Origin: Candidatus Tidjanibacter faecipullorum
GTDB lineage: Bacteria > Bacteroidota > Bacteroidia > Bacteroidales > Rikenellaceae
Assembly (NCBI GenBank): GCA_019116245.1
Contig: DXCC01000017.1
Span: forward strand, 124,001-188,000
Direction of reading: 5' to 3'
Length of the DNA stretch: 64,000 nucleotides
Below the pieces are notes generated by a model. The model worked only from the letters and a program-made list of their open reading frames with translations. It did not search any database and was not told where the DNA came from. Made by a program: the position numbers and the translations under genes. How positions within the stretch are numbered: the first letter of the stretch is position 1; each line of letters begins with the position of its first letter. Shown here one piece after another: positions 1 through 7,842 of this stretch.

Positions 1-153
<153 letters not shown>

Positions 154-217
154 TCCGCGTGCGCGGAGGTTCACTGCGGGTGCGGTAACGGATGCATCCG
201 CTTCATCAGCAGACGTC

Positions 218-1180
218 ATGCAAACCATAGATGACATATTGAAGATTGATTCCGAGGCCGCTTTCGAAAAGGCGGCCTTGGATGTTTTTGCCTTTCAGGC
301 ACGGGCCTGCGCGCCCTATCGCGACTATCTGGCCGCCATCGGGGTGGAACCCGGCGAGGTGCACACGGTGGATGACATTCCCTGTCTGCCGATCGAGCTG
401 TTCAAGAGCCGGCGGGTCTATTGTGCCGACGGGGAGCCGGAGATAGTCTTTACGAGCAGCACGACCGGCGGCGACACCCCCTCGCGTCACTACGTGTGGC
501 GGCTGGAGAATTACCGCCGCACGCTGCGGGCCGCTTTCACGCATTTCTACGGCGATCCGTCGGAGTGGGCCTTCTACGCCCTGTTGCCCTGCTACCTCGA
601 GCGGGAGGGCTCGTCGCTCGTGTGGATGGCCGACGACCTGATCCGCAGCGGCGGGGGTGGCTTCTTTCTCGACGACCACAAGGGACTGCTGGAGCGTATG
701 GCGGCCGATCCGAAGCGCAAGATCCTGCTCGGGGTGAGCTATGCGCTGCTCGACCTGGCCGAAGGATTTGCCCCGAAACTCACCGATACGGTGGTCATGG
801 AGACGGGCGGCATGAAGGGCCGGCGCGCCGAACTGCCCAAGGAGGAGTTTCACGCCATACTCTGCCGGGCATTCGGCGTGGAGAAGATCCACTCGGAGTA
901 CGGCATGGCGGAGCTGACCTCGCAGGCCTATTCCGACGGGGATGGCATTTTCCGCACGCCCGCCTGGATGCGGGTGCGGGTGCGCGATTTCAATGACCCC
1001 TTCGAGCAGCTCGGCTGCGGTCGGCGGGGCGGTGTGAACATCATCGACCTGGCCAATCTCCACTCGTGCGCCTTCATCGAGACGCAGGATGCCGGCATGC
1101 TCCACGAGGACGGTTCCTTCTCGCTGCTGGGACGCATGGACCGGACCCAGACGCGCGGCTGCAACCTGCTGGTCGATTAG
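218..1180 (+). CDS. LuxE-like acyl-protein synthetase
   Basis: A 320-residue protein of the LuxE/acyl-protein synthetase branch of the adenylate-forming superfamily. The nucleotide-binding signature is FTSSTTGG (about residues 81-88). A Y-G-M-A-E-L motif near 230 corresponds to the second core motif, and the protein ends with GRMDRTQTRGCNLLVD. I start at the ATG at 218 because the upstream in-frame extension is low-complexity and overlaps the trxB end. LuxE proteins activate a fatty acid and pass it to a Cys acceptor. No luxCD partner is visible, so the substrate here is unknown. Similar stand-alone copies occur in Bacteroidetes, often linked to surface-polymer or lipid genes. Confidence 0.8.
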   Translation: MQTIDDILKIDSEAAFEKAALDVFAFQARACAPYRDYLAAIGVEPGEVHTVDDIPCLPIELFKSRRVYCADGEPEIVFTSSTTGGDTPSRHYVWRLENYRRTLRAAFTHFYGDPSEWAFYALLPCYLEREGSSLVWMADDLIRSGGGGFFLDDHKGLLERMAADPKRKILLGVSYALLDLAEGFAPKLTDTVVMETGGMKGRRAELPKEEFHAILCRAFGVEKIHSEYGMAELTSQAYSDGDGIFRTPAWMRVRVRDFNDPFEQLGCGRRGGVNIIDLANLHSCAFIETQDAGMLHEDGSFSLLGRMDRTQTRGCNLLVD

Positions 1181-1268
1181 TGTTCCGGTGGGTACCGCAC
1201 TTTTTTGCGGCCGGAGAGGATACGAAATCGGCTGCCGTTGCGTATCTTAGTAAACAAATTCAGCAATC

Positions 1269-2357
1269 GTGGGAGGAAACAAGCACAGCCACAGGTATGG
1301 CGGGCGCGATGAGCGCTCCCGCCGACAGCAACGGGAACGCGCCTATCGCCGCAATCGCAGCGCGGCGGGCGAAGAGGTCGCCATCGAACGGGTGCCGCCG
1401 GAGGAGGGGTGTCGGTTGATCCGCGTCTATGTCGAGGGGTACGAAGATGTAGCCTTCTGGCGCGGCGTCTTCGACGATTATGAGTCGGATCGCTTTACGT
1501 TCGAGATCTCGGTGCCTCTGCGCGATGACCTGGCCAAGGGCAAGAAGGTGGTGCTCGGCATGGCGGACGGCAGCGACCGCGATACGATGCTGTGTGTGGA
1601 CAGCGATTTCGACTACCTCTTTGCCGACCAGACCGAGGCGTCGCGCCGGATCAACGGGACGCCCAACATTTTCCATACCTACGCCTATGCCACGGAGAAC
1701 TACCAGTGCTATGCCCCCTCGCTGCACAACATCTGCGTGAAGGCGACCAAGAACGACACCCGGATCTTCGACTTCGAGCGTTTCTTCGAGGAGTACTCGC
1801 GGACCATCTATCCGCTTTTTGTCTGGTATGCCTATTCGGCGCAGATCGACACGCCGCGCATCTTCACGCTGATTGATTTCAAGAGCAGCGTGAAGCTCAA
1901 CTACCTGGAGGTGGAGAACAACGGTGCCGATACGCTGGCCTGGCTGGCTAAACACGTGGAGCGCCGCCTGCGGACGCTGCAGGAGCAGCATCCTGAGGTT
2001 GAGACGCAGTTCCCGGCGTTTGAGCGGACCCTGGCCGAACGGGGCGTCCGGCCCGAGAATACCTACCTTTTCATGCAGGGGCATACGCTGCTGGACAACG
2101 TCGTGATGCCCGTGCTGGATGCGGTATGCGGCCGGTTGCGCAACCTCTCCGTGGCGCGCATCAACGGTTCCGACCGGCACGGCGTCGCGTTGGTGAACGA
2201 ACAGAGCAACTACAACAACGCCCTGCAGGATGTGCGTGACGTGTTGCAGTTCAACGAGAACTACAAGGAGTGTTTCCTCTACCGCAAGCTGAAGGCCGAC
2301 ATTGAACGCTATCTGGCGTCGCTGTCGGGCGGGCGTCGCAGAACGTCGTCGTACTGA
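1269..2357 (+). CDS. DUF4435 domain protein
   Basis: A 362-residue protein. After an Arg-rich tail of about 40 residues comes a DUF4435-type core: VYVEGYEDVAFWR (about 53-65), CVDSDFDYLF (about 108-117) and TYAYATENYQCY (about 133-144). These Glu and Asp-x-Asp blocks resemble a TOPRIM-like metal site. The only reasonable start is GTG at 1269, since no ATG precedes the conserved core. A TATCTTAG near-match to the -7 element lies about 22 bp upstream. The biochemical function of DUF4435 is not established; some members accompany ATPases, but no ATPase gene is adjacent here. Confidence 0.75.
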   Translation: MGGNKHSHRYGGRDERSRRQQRERAYRRNRSAAGEEVAIERVPPEEGCRLIRVYVEGYEDVAFWRGVFDDYESDRFTFEISVPLRDDLAKGKKVVLGMADGSDRDTMLCVDSDFDYLFADQTEASRRINGTPNIFHTYAYATENYQCYAPSLHNICVKATKNDTRIFDFERFFEEYSRTIYPLFVWYAYSAQIDTPRIFTLIDFKSSVKLNYLEVENNGADTLAWLAKHVERRLRTLQEQHPEVETQFPAFERTLAERGVRPENTYLFMQGHTLLDNVVMPVLDAVCGRLRNLSVARINGSDRHGVALVNEQSNYNNALQDVRDVLQFNENYKECFLYRKLKADIERYLASLSGGRRRTSSY

Positions 2358-2408
2358 TGTGGCAGCGGTATGGACCGTGAAGTTGTTGAACCTTAAAAAA
2401 TACGGAGT

Positions 2409-3311
2409 ATGGCAACTGGAGTACAAGAGAGGTACTGGTGGAAATCGATCGCTTCGTTTTTGCTGGTGCTGTTCATGATGCCGCTGGGACATGCGCTCAT
2501 GATTCTGATGGAACATTGGCTGCATCCGACGGCGCTGCACTATGCCGCCTTTGCGATGGGAGCCGTAGGCGTGCTGATGGTGGTCATCGGCGTTTTCGTC
2601 AAGGGCGACACGAAGCAGACCCTGTGGGGCCTGTTCGGCGGCCTGCTTTTCTGGACGGGATGGGTCGAATTCCTGTTCATGTATTATGCCAACCGGTTCG
2701 GCGTCCAGCCGCTGATCGTTGACGGCGAGGTAGTTACCCGTCCCGAGTACCTCATTCTGCCGGCCTCGTTCGGCTTCTGGGCCATGTTCATGCTGCTCTA
2801 TCTTTTCTGTGTGCCGACCGGCTGCAATTTCATCAACTGGTGGCAGAAGGTGCTCTTCCGGGGACGCAAGTCGGAGATTGTCGCACGTCCGATGACCCGT
2901 CACACCTCCATCGTGACCTTCATGCAGCTGAACATGATGATGTGGACCTGCTACCTGGCGTTGATGTTCTGCTACGATGATCATTTCCTGGGAGATCACC
3001 ATCCCGTGACGATTCTGCTGGGCATCGGCTGTCTGATCGGCGCCATCTTTATCTTCCGGCGCCAGTTGCGCCAGCGCGAATGGGGCGCCAATATCCGGAC
3101 GGCCATTGCCACGGTCATCATTCTGTGGGTGCCCGTCGAGATCATGGGACGTCTCAATATTTTCAGTGAGATCTGGGTAGTTCCGCAGGAGCACAAGACC
3201 GTGATGTTTACGTTGCTGGGCATTTTCGTGGTGTTGGCTATCTATCTGTGGGTGATGGCTTACCGCAAGCGCCGGAACCGGAATGCGGCAGAGGGCGGCA
3301 CACGGCAGTAG
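2409..3311 (+). CDS. Polytopic membrane protein, unknown function
   Basis: A 300-residue integral membrane protein with about eight hydrophobic segments and a basic cytoplasmic tail (RKRRNRNAAEGG). Several Trp/Met-rich helices include a histidine-containing segment (MPLGHALMILMEHWLHPTAL) near residues 25-44 and MMMWTCYLALMFCYDDHFLG in the middle. I do not recognise a named family. It starts 51 bp after the DUF4435 gene and is followed by a strong intrinsic terminator, so the two genes may be co-transcribed. Confidence 0.7.
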   Translation: MATGVQERYWWKSIASFLLVLFMMPLGHALMILMEHWLHPTALHYAAFAMGAVGVLMVVIGVFVKGDTKQTLWGLFGGLLFWTGWVEFLFMYYANRFGVQPLIVDGEVVTRPEYLILPASFGFWAMFMLLYLFCVPTGCNFINWWQKVLFRGRKSEIVARPMTRHTSIVTFMQLNMMMWTCYLALMFCYDDHFLGDHHPVTILLGIGCLIGAIFIFRRQLRQREWGANIRTAIATVIILWVPVEIMGRLNIFSEIWVVPQEHKTVMFTLLGIFVVLAIYLWVMAYRKRRNRNAAEGGTRQ

Positions 3312-3335
3312 CGGCCGTCGGTCAGACAATTACGG

Positions 3336-3366
3336 GCGGGAGGCTGTACGGCCTCCCGCTTTTTTG
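3336..3366 (+). terminator. Intrinsic terminator after the 2409-3311 membrane protein
   Basis: A perfect 9-bp stem (GCGGGAGGC / GCCTCCCGC, 6-nt loop) is followed directly by six T residues. Confidence 0.9.
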
Positions 3367-3521
3367 TGCCGGCAGGTGACCGGCCGGTGGGGCCACATGG
3401 CGCATGGGTGGGGTGGAGACAGTATCTCCGCGCAGTGGCCCGCAGACGGAGGCCCCCCGTGCAGCGTCGGCCCGCTCCCGGCAGGTAGGGGGCAGCGGGG
3501 CGTGTCGGTTGCGGGGCAAAA

Positions 3522-3561
3522 CAAAAAGCGCGGCTTCCATTGCGGAAGCCGCGCTTTTTGT
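3522..3561. terminator. Bidirectional terminator for the ribosomal protein cluster
   Basis: The sequence reads CAAAAAGCGCGGCTTCC, a short loop, then GGAAGCCGCGCTTTTTG. This GC stem has A/T tracts on both sides, so it can terminate transcription from either strand. The minus-strand rpmB-rpmG-DUF4295 operon ends 36 bp away. Confidence 0.85.
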
Positions 3562-3596
3562 GCGTGCACGGGGCACGTCACAAAACTTCTTGCTGC

Positions 3597-3755
3597 TTAT
3601 TTCTTGCTTGCGAAGAAGTCTTTGATCTGGTCGTTCGGCACGATATCCGATTTGAATGCATAGGCACCCGTTTTCTCGGATTTTACCATTTTGATCACTT
3701 TGGTAAAGTTCTTGCCCGTACCGGTTTTCAGGGTTGCGACTACTTTCTTTGCCAT
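3597..3755 (-). CDS. DUF4295 family small basic protein
   Basis: A 52-residue Lys-rich protein beginning MAKKVVATLKTGTGKNFTKV and ending KDFFASKK. It matches the small DUF4295 protein that in Bacteroidetes sits directly after rpmG. It lies 11 bp downstream of rpmG on the same strand and precedes a terminator. Its function is unknown. Its constant position with L28 and L33 and its basic composition suggest a ribosome-associated role (inference). Confidence 0.85.
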   Translation of the reverse strand: MAKKVVATLKTGTGKNFTKVIKMVKSEKTGAYAFKSDIVPNDQIKDFFASKK

Positions 3756-3766
3756 GGTCTGTCAGC

Positions 3767-3955
3767 TTATTTAATTTCTCTGTGTACCGTTACGCGTTTC
3801 AGATAGGGGTTGTATTTCTTGCGCTCCAATCTGTCGGGCGTGTTCTTTTTGTTCTTGGTGGTGATGTACCGCGACATGCCCGGTACGCCGCTCTCTTTCT
3901 GCTCCGTACACTCCAGGATTACCTGTACACGGTTGCCTTTTCCTTTCTTTGCCAT
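3767..3955 (-). CDS. rpmG: Ribosomal protein bL33
   Basis: A 62-residue protein, [20 protein letters not shown] onward, of typical bL33 length. The sequence [19 protein letters not shown] is diagnostic. It has only one Cys, so it is a zinc-free (C-minus) form. It lies between rpmB and the DUF4295 gene with 11-16 bp gaps, and the three form one operon driven by the promoter at 4253-4283. Confidence 0.95.
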   Translation of the reverse strand: MAKKGKGNRVQVILECTEQKESGVPGMSRYITTKNKKNTPDRLERKKYNPYLKRVTVHREIK

Positions 3956-3971
3956 TGTTCAGTCCAGGTGT

Positions 3972-4205
3972 TTAGTAAACGTTCTTGGGGGCTTTGGCTT
4001 CCCTGAGGGCTGCCGAGAGGCCTTTTTTGTTAATCGTTTTGATTCCGGCGGCAGTCACTTTCAGCGTGATCCAGCGGCCTTCCTCCTCCAGCCAGAAACG
4101 CTTCGTCTTCAAATTCGGGTTGAATCTGCGTTTCGTGCGGCGCACCGAGTGGGAAACATTGTTTCCGGTTACGGCGGTTTTTCCGGTGATTTCGCAAGCT
4201 TTCAT
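3972..4205 (-). CDS. rpmB: Ribosomal protein bL28
   Basis: A 77-residue protein with the bL28 signatures CEITGKTAVTGNNVSHS and RRFNPNLKTKRFW. It is the first gene of the rpmB-rpmG-DUF4295 operon, with a near-consensus Bacteroidetes promoter 48 bp upstream of the start codon. Confidence 0.95.
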   Translation of the reverse strand: MKACEITGKTAVTGNNVSHSVRRTKRRFNPNLKTKRFWLEEEGRWITLKVTAAGIKTINKKGLSAALREAKAPKNVY

Positions 4206-4252
4206 CTTGTTGTGTGTAAAATTCGTTAGGCTCTATTTCGCAATAAAGCTCG

Positions 4253-4283
4253 CAAATATACGCTTTTTCTTCGAAAAGTCAAA
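4253..4283 (-). promoter_or_regulatory. Promoter of rpmB-rpmG operon
   Basis: On the minus strand TTTG (-33) and TATATTTG (-7) are separated by exactly 19 bp. This is the Bacteroidetes consensus TTTG-n19-21-TAnnTTTG. Confidence 0.85.
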
Positions 4284-4308
4284 TCGTTTGCTCCGATAAA
4301 CAATTTTT

Positions 4309-5562
4309 TCAGAGATCGCCCACCCCGGCGTGCTGCAGGGCCACGCGCAGCATGTTGGCCGCCGTGGCCGCCGCGCGTTCGATGTTCTGCGCCCGCAGCT
4401 GTCCGAAAACGAAGCGTCGGGCCGCGACGCCTGCGGGGGTGGCAAGGGCAATCCAGACCGTGCCCACCGGTTTTTCGGCCGAGCCGCCCGTCGGGCCGGC
4501 GATACCGGTGGTGGCCAGCGCATAGTCGCTGTCGCAAAGGCGGCGTACGCCTTCGGCCATCTGGCAGGCCACGGGTTCGCTGACGGCGCCGAAGCGTTTC
4601 AGATCATGTTCCGAGACCCGCAGCACGTGGGCCTTGACCTCGTTGCTGTACGAGACCACGCTGCCCAGCAGGTAGTCCGAGGCGCCCGGCATGGCGGTGA
4701 AGGAGGCGCTCAGGGCACCGCCCGTGCACGATTCGGCCAGGGCCAGCGTGGCGCCGCGCGCGGTGAGCAGGCGGGCTGCTGCCGAGAAAACGGTGGCGTC
4801 GCCGTAGCCGATGAAGTAGTCGGGAATCAGTTCTTCCAGCCGGCGGAACTGGCGGTCGATCTCCTCGGCCTCGTTGCCGCTCACGTCGTAGGCCGACAGC
4901 CGCAGGCGCACCTGCGAAGGACTGGGCAGGTAGGCCAGGTGCAGCGTGGAGGGCAGTGCCTCCTCCCACGGGGCGATGGTGGCGGCCAGTACCGATTCGG
5001 CCAGGCCGAAGGTGATGGCCGTGCGGTGGATGATGCGGTGGCGGCCGAAGCGGTCGAGCAGGCGGGGCAGCACCTCGGCGGTCATCAGTTCCTTCATCTC
5101 GAAGGGAACGCCCGGCAGCGAAACGACCACCTTGCCCTCTGCCTCGAACCACATGCCCGGTGCGGTGCCGTGCAGGTTCTGGAGGACGACGGCCGTGTCG
5201 GGCACCATGGCCTGTCCCTTGTTGAGGTCATTGTAGTCGATGCCGCGGGCGGAGAGGATGCGTTCGTTGCGGAGGTAGGTTGCTTCGTCGCGCACCATGC
5301 GGCCGCCGAAACGCTCGGCGAGGGTGGTTTTGGTGATGTCGTCCTTGGTCGGGCCCAGACCGCCGGTGAGGATGACGGCATCGGAGGTGGCGAGGGCTTC
5401 GTCGAGCGCGTCGAGAATTGCGTCGCGGGTGTCGCCCACGGAGAGTTTGCGCACGACGGTGAAGCCCGCGGCGTTGAGCTGTTCCGCAATCCATGCCGAG
5501 TTGGTGTCGACGATCTGTCCGATGAGGATCTCGTCGCCGATGGTGATGATTTCGGTTTTCAT
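4309..5562 (-). CDS. cinA: CinA family nicotinamide-nucleotide amidohydrolase
   Basis: A 417-residue protein with both CinA domains. The N-terminal MoCF-like domain has GDEILIGQIVDTNSAW near residue 10 and LTGGLGPTKDD near 70. The C-terminal PncC domain has LAESCTGG near 300 and TGIAGPTGGS near 370. It deamidates nicotinamide mononucleotide in pyridine-nucleotide salvage, and the MoCF domain is linked to ADP-ribose pyrophosphatase activity. The reading frame continues upstream for 230 codons, but that stretch is antisense-like and overlaps trmH in another frame. I therefore start at MKTEIITIGDE, the family start. It is the last gene of the cvpA-rsgA-trmH-cinA operon. Confidence 0.93.
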   Translation of the reverse strand: MKTEIITIGDEILIGQIVDTNSAWIAEQLNAAGFTVVRKLSVGDTRDAILDALDEALATSDAVILTGGLGPTKDDITKTTLAERFGGRMVRDEATYLRNERILSARGIDYNDLNKGQAMVPDTAVVLQNLHGTAPGMWFEAEGKVVVSLPGVPFEMKELMTAEVLPRLLDRFGRHRIIHRTAITFGLAESVLAATIAPWEEALPSTLHLAYLPSPSQVRLRLSAYDVSGNEAEEIDRQFRRLEELIPDYFIGYGDATVFSAAARLLTARGATLALAESCTGGALSASFTAMPGASDYLLGSVVSYSNEVKAHVLRVSEHDLKRFGAVSEPVACQMAEGVRRLCDSDYALATTGIAGPTGGSAEKPVGTVWIALATPAGVAARRFVFGQLRAQNIERAAATAANMLRVALQHAGVGDL

Positions 5563-5591
5563 GGTTGAACTATGCGTTGGCCCCTGTTCGG

Positions 5592-6287
5592 TCAGGGGCG
5601 GGGAAATTGGCGGTAGAGGATCCGTTCCGAATCGCGGATGCTGGCCATCAGCCAGCGGAAGATCAGCTGCAGCCGGTCGGTCTCGGCCAGCCGCCAGTCG
5701 GTGGTGGCACTCTCCCGCAGCCGCCGGGAGAGCTGGTAGAGCAGGATCGAGGCGCAGGCCGATACGTTGAGGCTTTCGACGAAGCCCACCATCGGGATGC
5801 GGATGAAGGCGTCGGAGGCGGCGATCATCTCGTCGCTCACGCCGGCGTGTTCCGTGCCGAAGACCACGGCGAAGGGAGAGGCGGTCACGTCGAACGCCTC
5901 GGGCGGCGTGTCGCCGCTGTGGGGCGTGGTGGCCACGATGCGGTAGCCGGCTCCGCGCAGGGCGGCGAGGGCCTCGGCCGTGGTGGCGTGGCGGTGGAGG
6001 TCGATCCATTTGTCGGTGCCCCGCACGATGTGGACATTCGGGTTGAAGGGACAGAGCGACTCGACCGTATGAATGTCCTGGATGCCGAACGCCTCGCAGG
6101 TGCGCACGATGGCGCTGGCGTTCTGGGGGTGGAAGGTGTTTTCGGTGCAGACCGTCATCCAGCGGGTGCGTTCGCCGGCCACGCGGCACAGCGTCTCGAA
6201 GCGCTGGGGCAGCATGAAGCCCGCCAGGTAGTCGATCCGGTCGCGGTACCACGATGCGTCGTGGGGGTCAGGAGCGGTATTTGCCAT
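5592..6287 (-). CDS. TrmH-type (SpoU) RNA 2'-O-methyltransferase
   Basis: A 231-residue SPOUT methyltransferase with the three knot motifs: TENTFHPQNASAIVRTCEAF (motif 1, about 45-64), VVFGTEHAGVS (motif 2) and IPMVGFVESLNVSACASILL (motif 3). The likely reaction is 2'-O-methylation of tRNA, probably the TrmH G18 position, although SpoU paralogues cannot be separated by motifs alone. It overlaps the end of rsgA by 20 bp and starts at MANTAPDPHD. Translational coupling with rsgA is likely. Confidence 0.87.
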   Translation of the reverse strand: MANTAPDPHDASWYRDRIDYLAGFMLPQRFETLCRVAGERTRWMTVCTENTFHPQNASAIVRTCEAFGIQDIHTVESLCPFNPNVHIVRGTDKWIDLHRHATTAEALAALRGAGYRIVATTPHSGDTPPEAFDVTASPFAVVFGTEHAGVSDEMIAASDAFIRIPMVGFVESLNVSACASILLYQLSRRLRESATTDWRLAETDRLQLIFRWLMASIRDSERILYRQFPRP

Positions 6288-7197
6288 CTTCGTCGAGCAG
6301 TTTGAGGTAGCTGACATAACGTTGCGGTGCGATTTCGCCCGCTTCGACGGCCCGGATGACGGCGCATCCCGGCTCGTGGGTGTGGGTGCAGTTGTAGTAC
6401 TGGCACTGCGGCGCATGGCGCATGAATTCCGGGAAGTAGCGGAACACCTCGCCTGCGGCAATATCCACCAGGCCAAAGCCCTTGATGCCGGGGGTGTCGA
6501 TCAGATCGCCGCCGGAGGGGAGCCGGTACATGCGGGCGAAGGTGGTGGTGTGCATGCCCTTGTGGTGGGCGTCGGAGATGCGTCCGATGCGCACGTCGGC
6601 GTCGGGCACCAGCGCCTTGATGAGGGTCGACTTGCCGGCGCCGGAGTTGCCCGTCAGCAGGGTGGTTCCCGTGGCGGTGAGTTGCCGGACCACCTCCAGT
6701 CCCGTCTGTTCGGTGGCCGACAGGGGGTAGACCGCGTAGCCGGCCGTCTCGTAGATGGCGATGAACTCCTCGAGCTCCTCGGGGTGGGTGGCGGCCAGGT
6801 CGAGCTTGTTGAGCAGGATGCCGGCCGGGATGCCGTACGCTTCGCAGGTGACCAGAAAACGGTCGATGAACTCCGTGTTGGTGACCGGTGAGAAGAGCGT
6901 GGCGACAATGAAGGCACGGTCGAGGTTGGCCGCGATGACATGGGCCTCCTTGGAAAGATTCGAGGCGCGGCGGATCAGGTAGTTGCGGCGTAGCTCGACG
7001 GCGGTGACCGCCGCGCCGCCGTCGGCCGTGAGTTCGTAGCGGACCACGTCGCCCACCGCTACGGGGTTGGTCGTGCGGCCGTTCTGCAGGCGCATGCGTC
7101 CCCGCAGCCGCATCTCGACCGTGCCGCCGTCGGCGGTGCGGATGACGTAGTGGCTGCCGGTGCTTTCAATGACCGTTCCGGTGTATTCCTGCTCCAT
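6268..7197 (-). CDS. rsgA: Ribosome small subunit-dependent GTPase A
   Basis: A 309-residue circularly permuted GTPase. An OB fold spans about 1-70. The G motifs come in the permuted order G4 (NKLDL), G1 (GNSGAGKST) and G3 (DTPG). The C-terminal zinc knuckle is formed by CQYYNC...H...C. It matures the 30S subunit late in assembly. It starts one base after the cvpA stop and overlaps the methyltransferase gene, so the run is a tightly packed operon. Confidence 0.95.
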   Translation of the reverse strand: MEQEYTGTVIESTGSHYVIRTADGGTVEMRLRGRMRLQNGRTTNPVAVGDVVRYELTADGGAAVTAVELRRNYLIRRASNLSKEAHVIAANLDRAFIVATLFSPVTNTEFIDRFLVTCEAYGIPAGILLNKLDLAATHPEELEEFIAIYETAGYAVYPLSATEQTGLEVVRQLTATGTTLLTGNSGAGKSTLIKALVPDADVRIGRISDAHHKGMHTTTFARMYRLPSGGDLIDTPGIKGFGLVDIAAGEVFRYFPEFMRHAPQCQYYNCTHTHEPGCAVIRAVEAGEIAPQRYVSYLKLLDEDGKYRS

Positions 7198-7198
7198 G

Positions 7199-7717
7199 TT
7201 AGGCGGGTTGGGAAGTGTTTTCGGACGAGGAGTCGAGGAGTTTCTCCTTCACCTCGATAAGAAAGGGAAAGACCGCGGCGGTCATGTCGCGCAGGGGGCG
7301 GTATACGACCGACTGGGTGATTTCGCGCTGCGGGATCCAGTCGTAGGTACGGTTCATGCGGGCGAAGAAATTGACCAGTACGGTGAGCAGCAGGCCGATC
7401 TTGACCACGCACAGGGCGAGGCCGCCGATGCGGTCGATGATGCCGAAACCGGTCAGGTGGAAGACTTTCCGGAAGAGATAGCCGACGAGTGCCAGCACGA
7501 GGATGCTGACGATGAGGATCAGGATGAATCCCAGCACGGGCGCGAACTCCTCGCTCACGTGGAGCCAGGTGCCCACGCGGCGGCTGAAACGCAGGGCGAA
7601 CAGGATGCCCAGCAGCAGGCCGGCGATGCCGCAGGCCTGGACGATGATGCCCTTGTGCCATCCCGAGACGGCCGCCAGCGCCAGGCAGACGAGCAGAATG
7701 ATATCGAGTGTGTTCAT
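7199..7717 (-). CDS. CvpA family membrane protein
   Basis: A 172-residue protein with four hydrophobic helices beginning MNTLDIILLVCLALAAVSGW and the CvpA-type G-x-x-x-G stretch near 22-40. E. coli CvpA is known for colicin V production and envelope resilience; the role in Bacteroidetes is unclear. It is the first gene of the rsgA operon. The upstream 125-bp gap faces the divergent GH2 gene and holds TACTTTCG on the minus strand as a weak promoter candidate. Confidence 0.85.
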   Translation of the reverse strand: MNTLDIILLVCLALAAVSGWHKGIIVQACGIAGLLLGILFALRFSRRVGTWLHVSEEFAPVLGFILILIVSILVLALVGYLFRKVFHLTGFGIIDRIGGLALCVVKIGLLLTVLVNFFARMNRTYDWIPQREITQSVVYRPLRDMTAAVFPFLIEVKEKLLDSSSENTSQPA

Positions 7718-7842
7718 GGGTATGGGTGGCGTTGCTTTTTGTCACGAAAGTAGTAAAAAAATCGCTACCTTTAACCCACCGCCTCCGGGAGGGGGCGGCG
7801 GGCGGTTCCTGGACGGGGCCGCCCGATTGCAGGAGAGAGACA

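Noticed and set aside
5563..6252. Possible fusion of cinA with an upstream 230-residue domain
   Set aside because: The upstream part is open only because it is out of frame with trmH; its sequence is Arg/Pro/His filler and cinA has its normal start.
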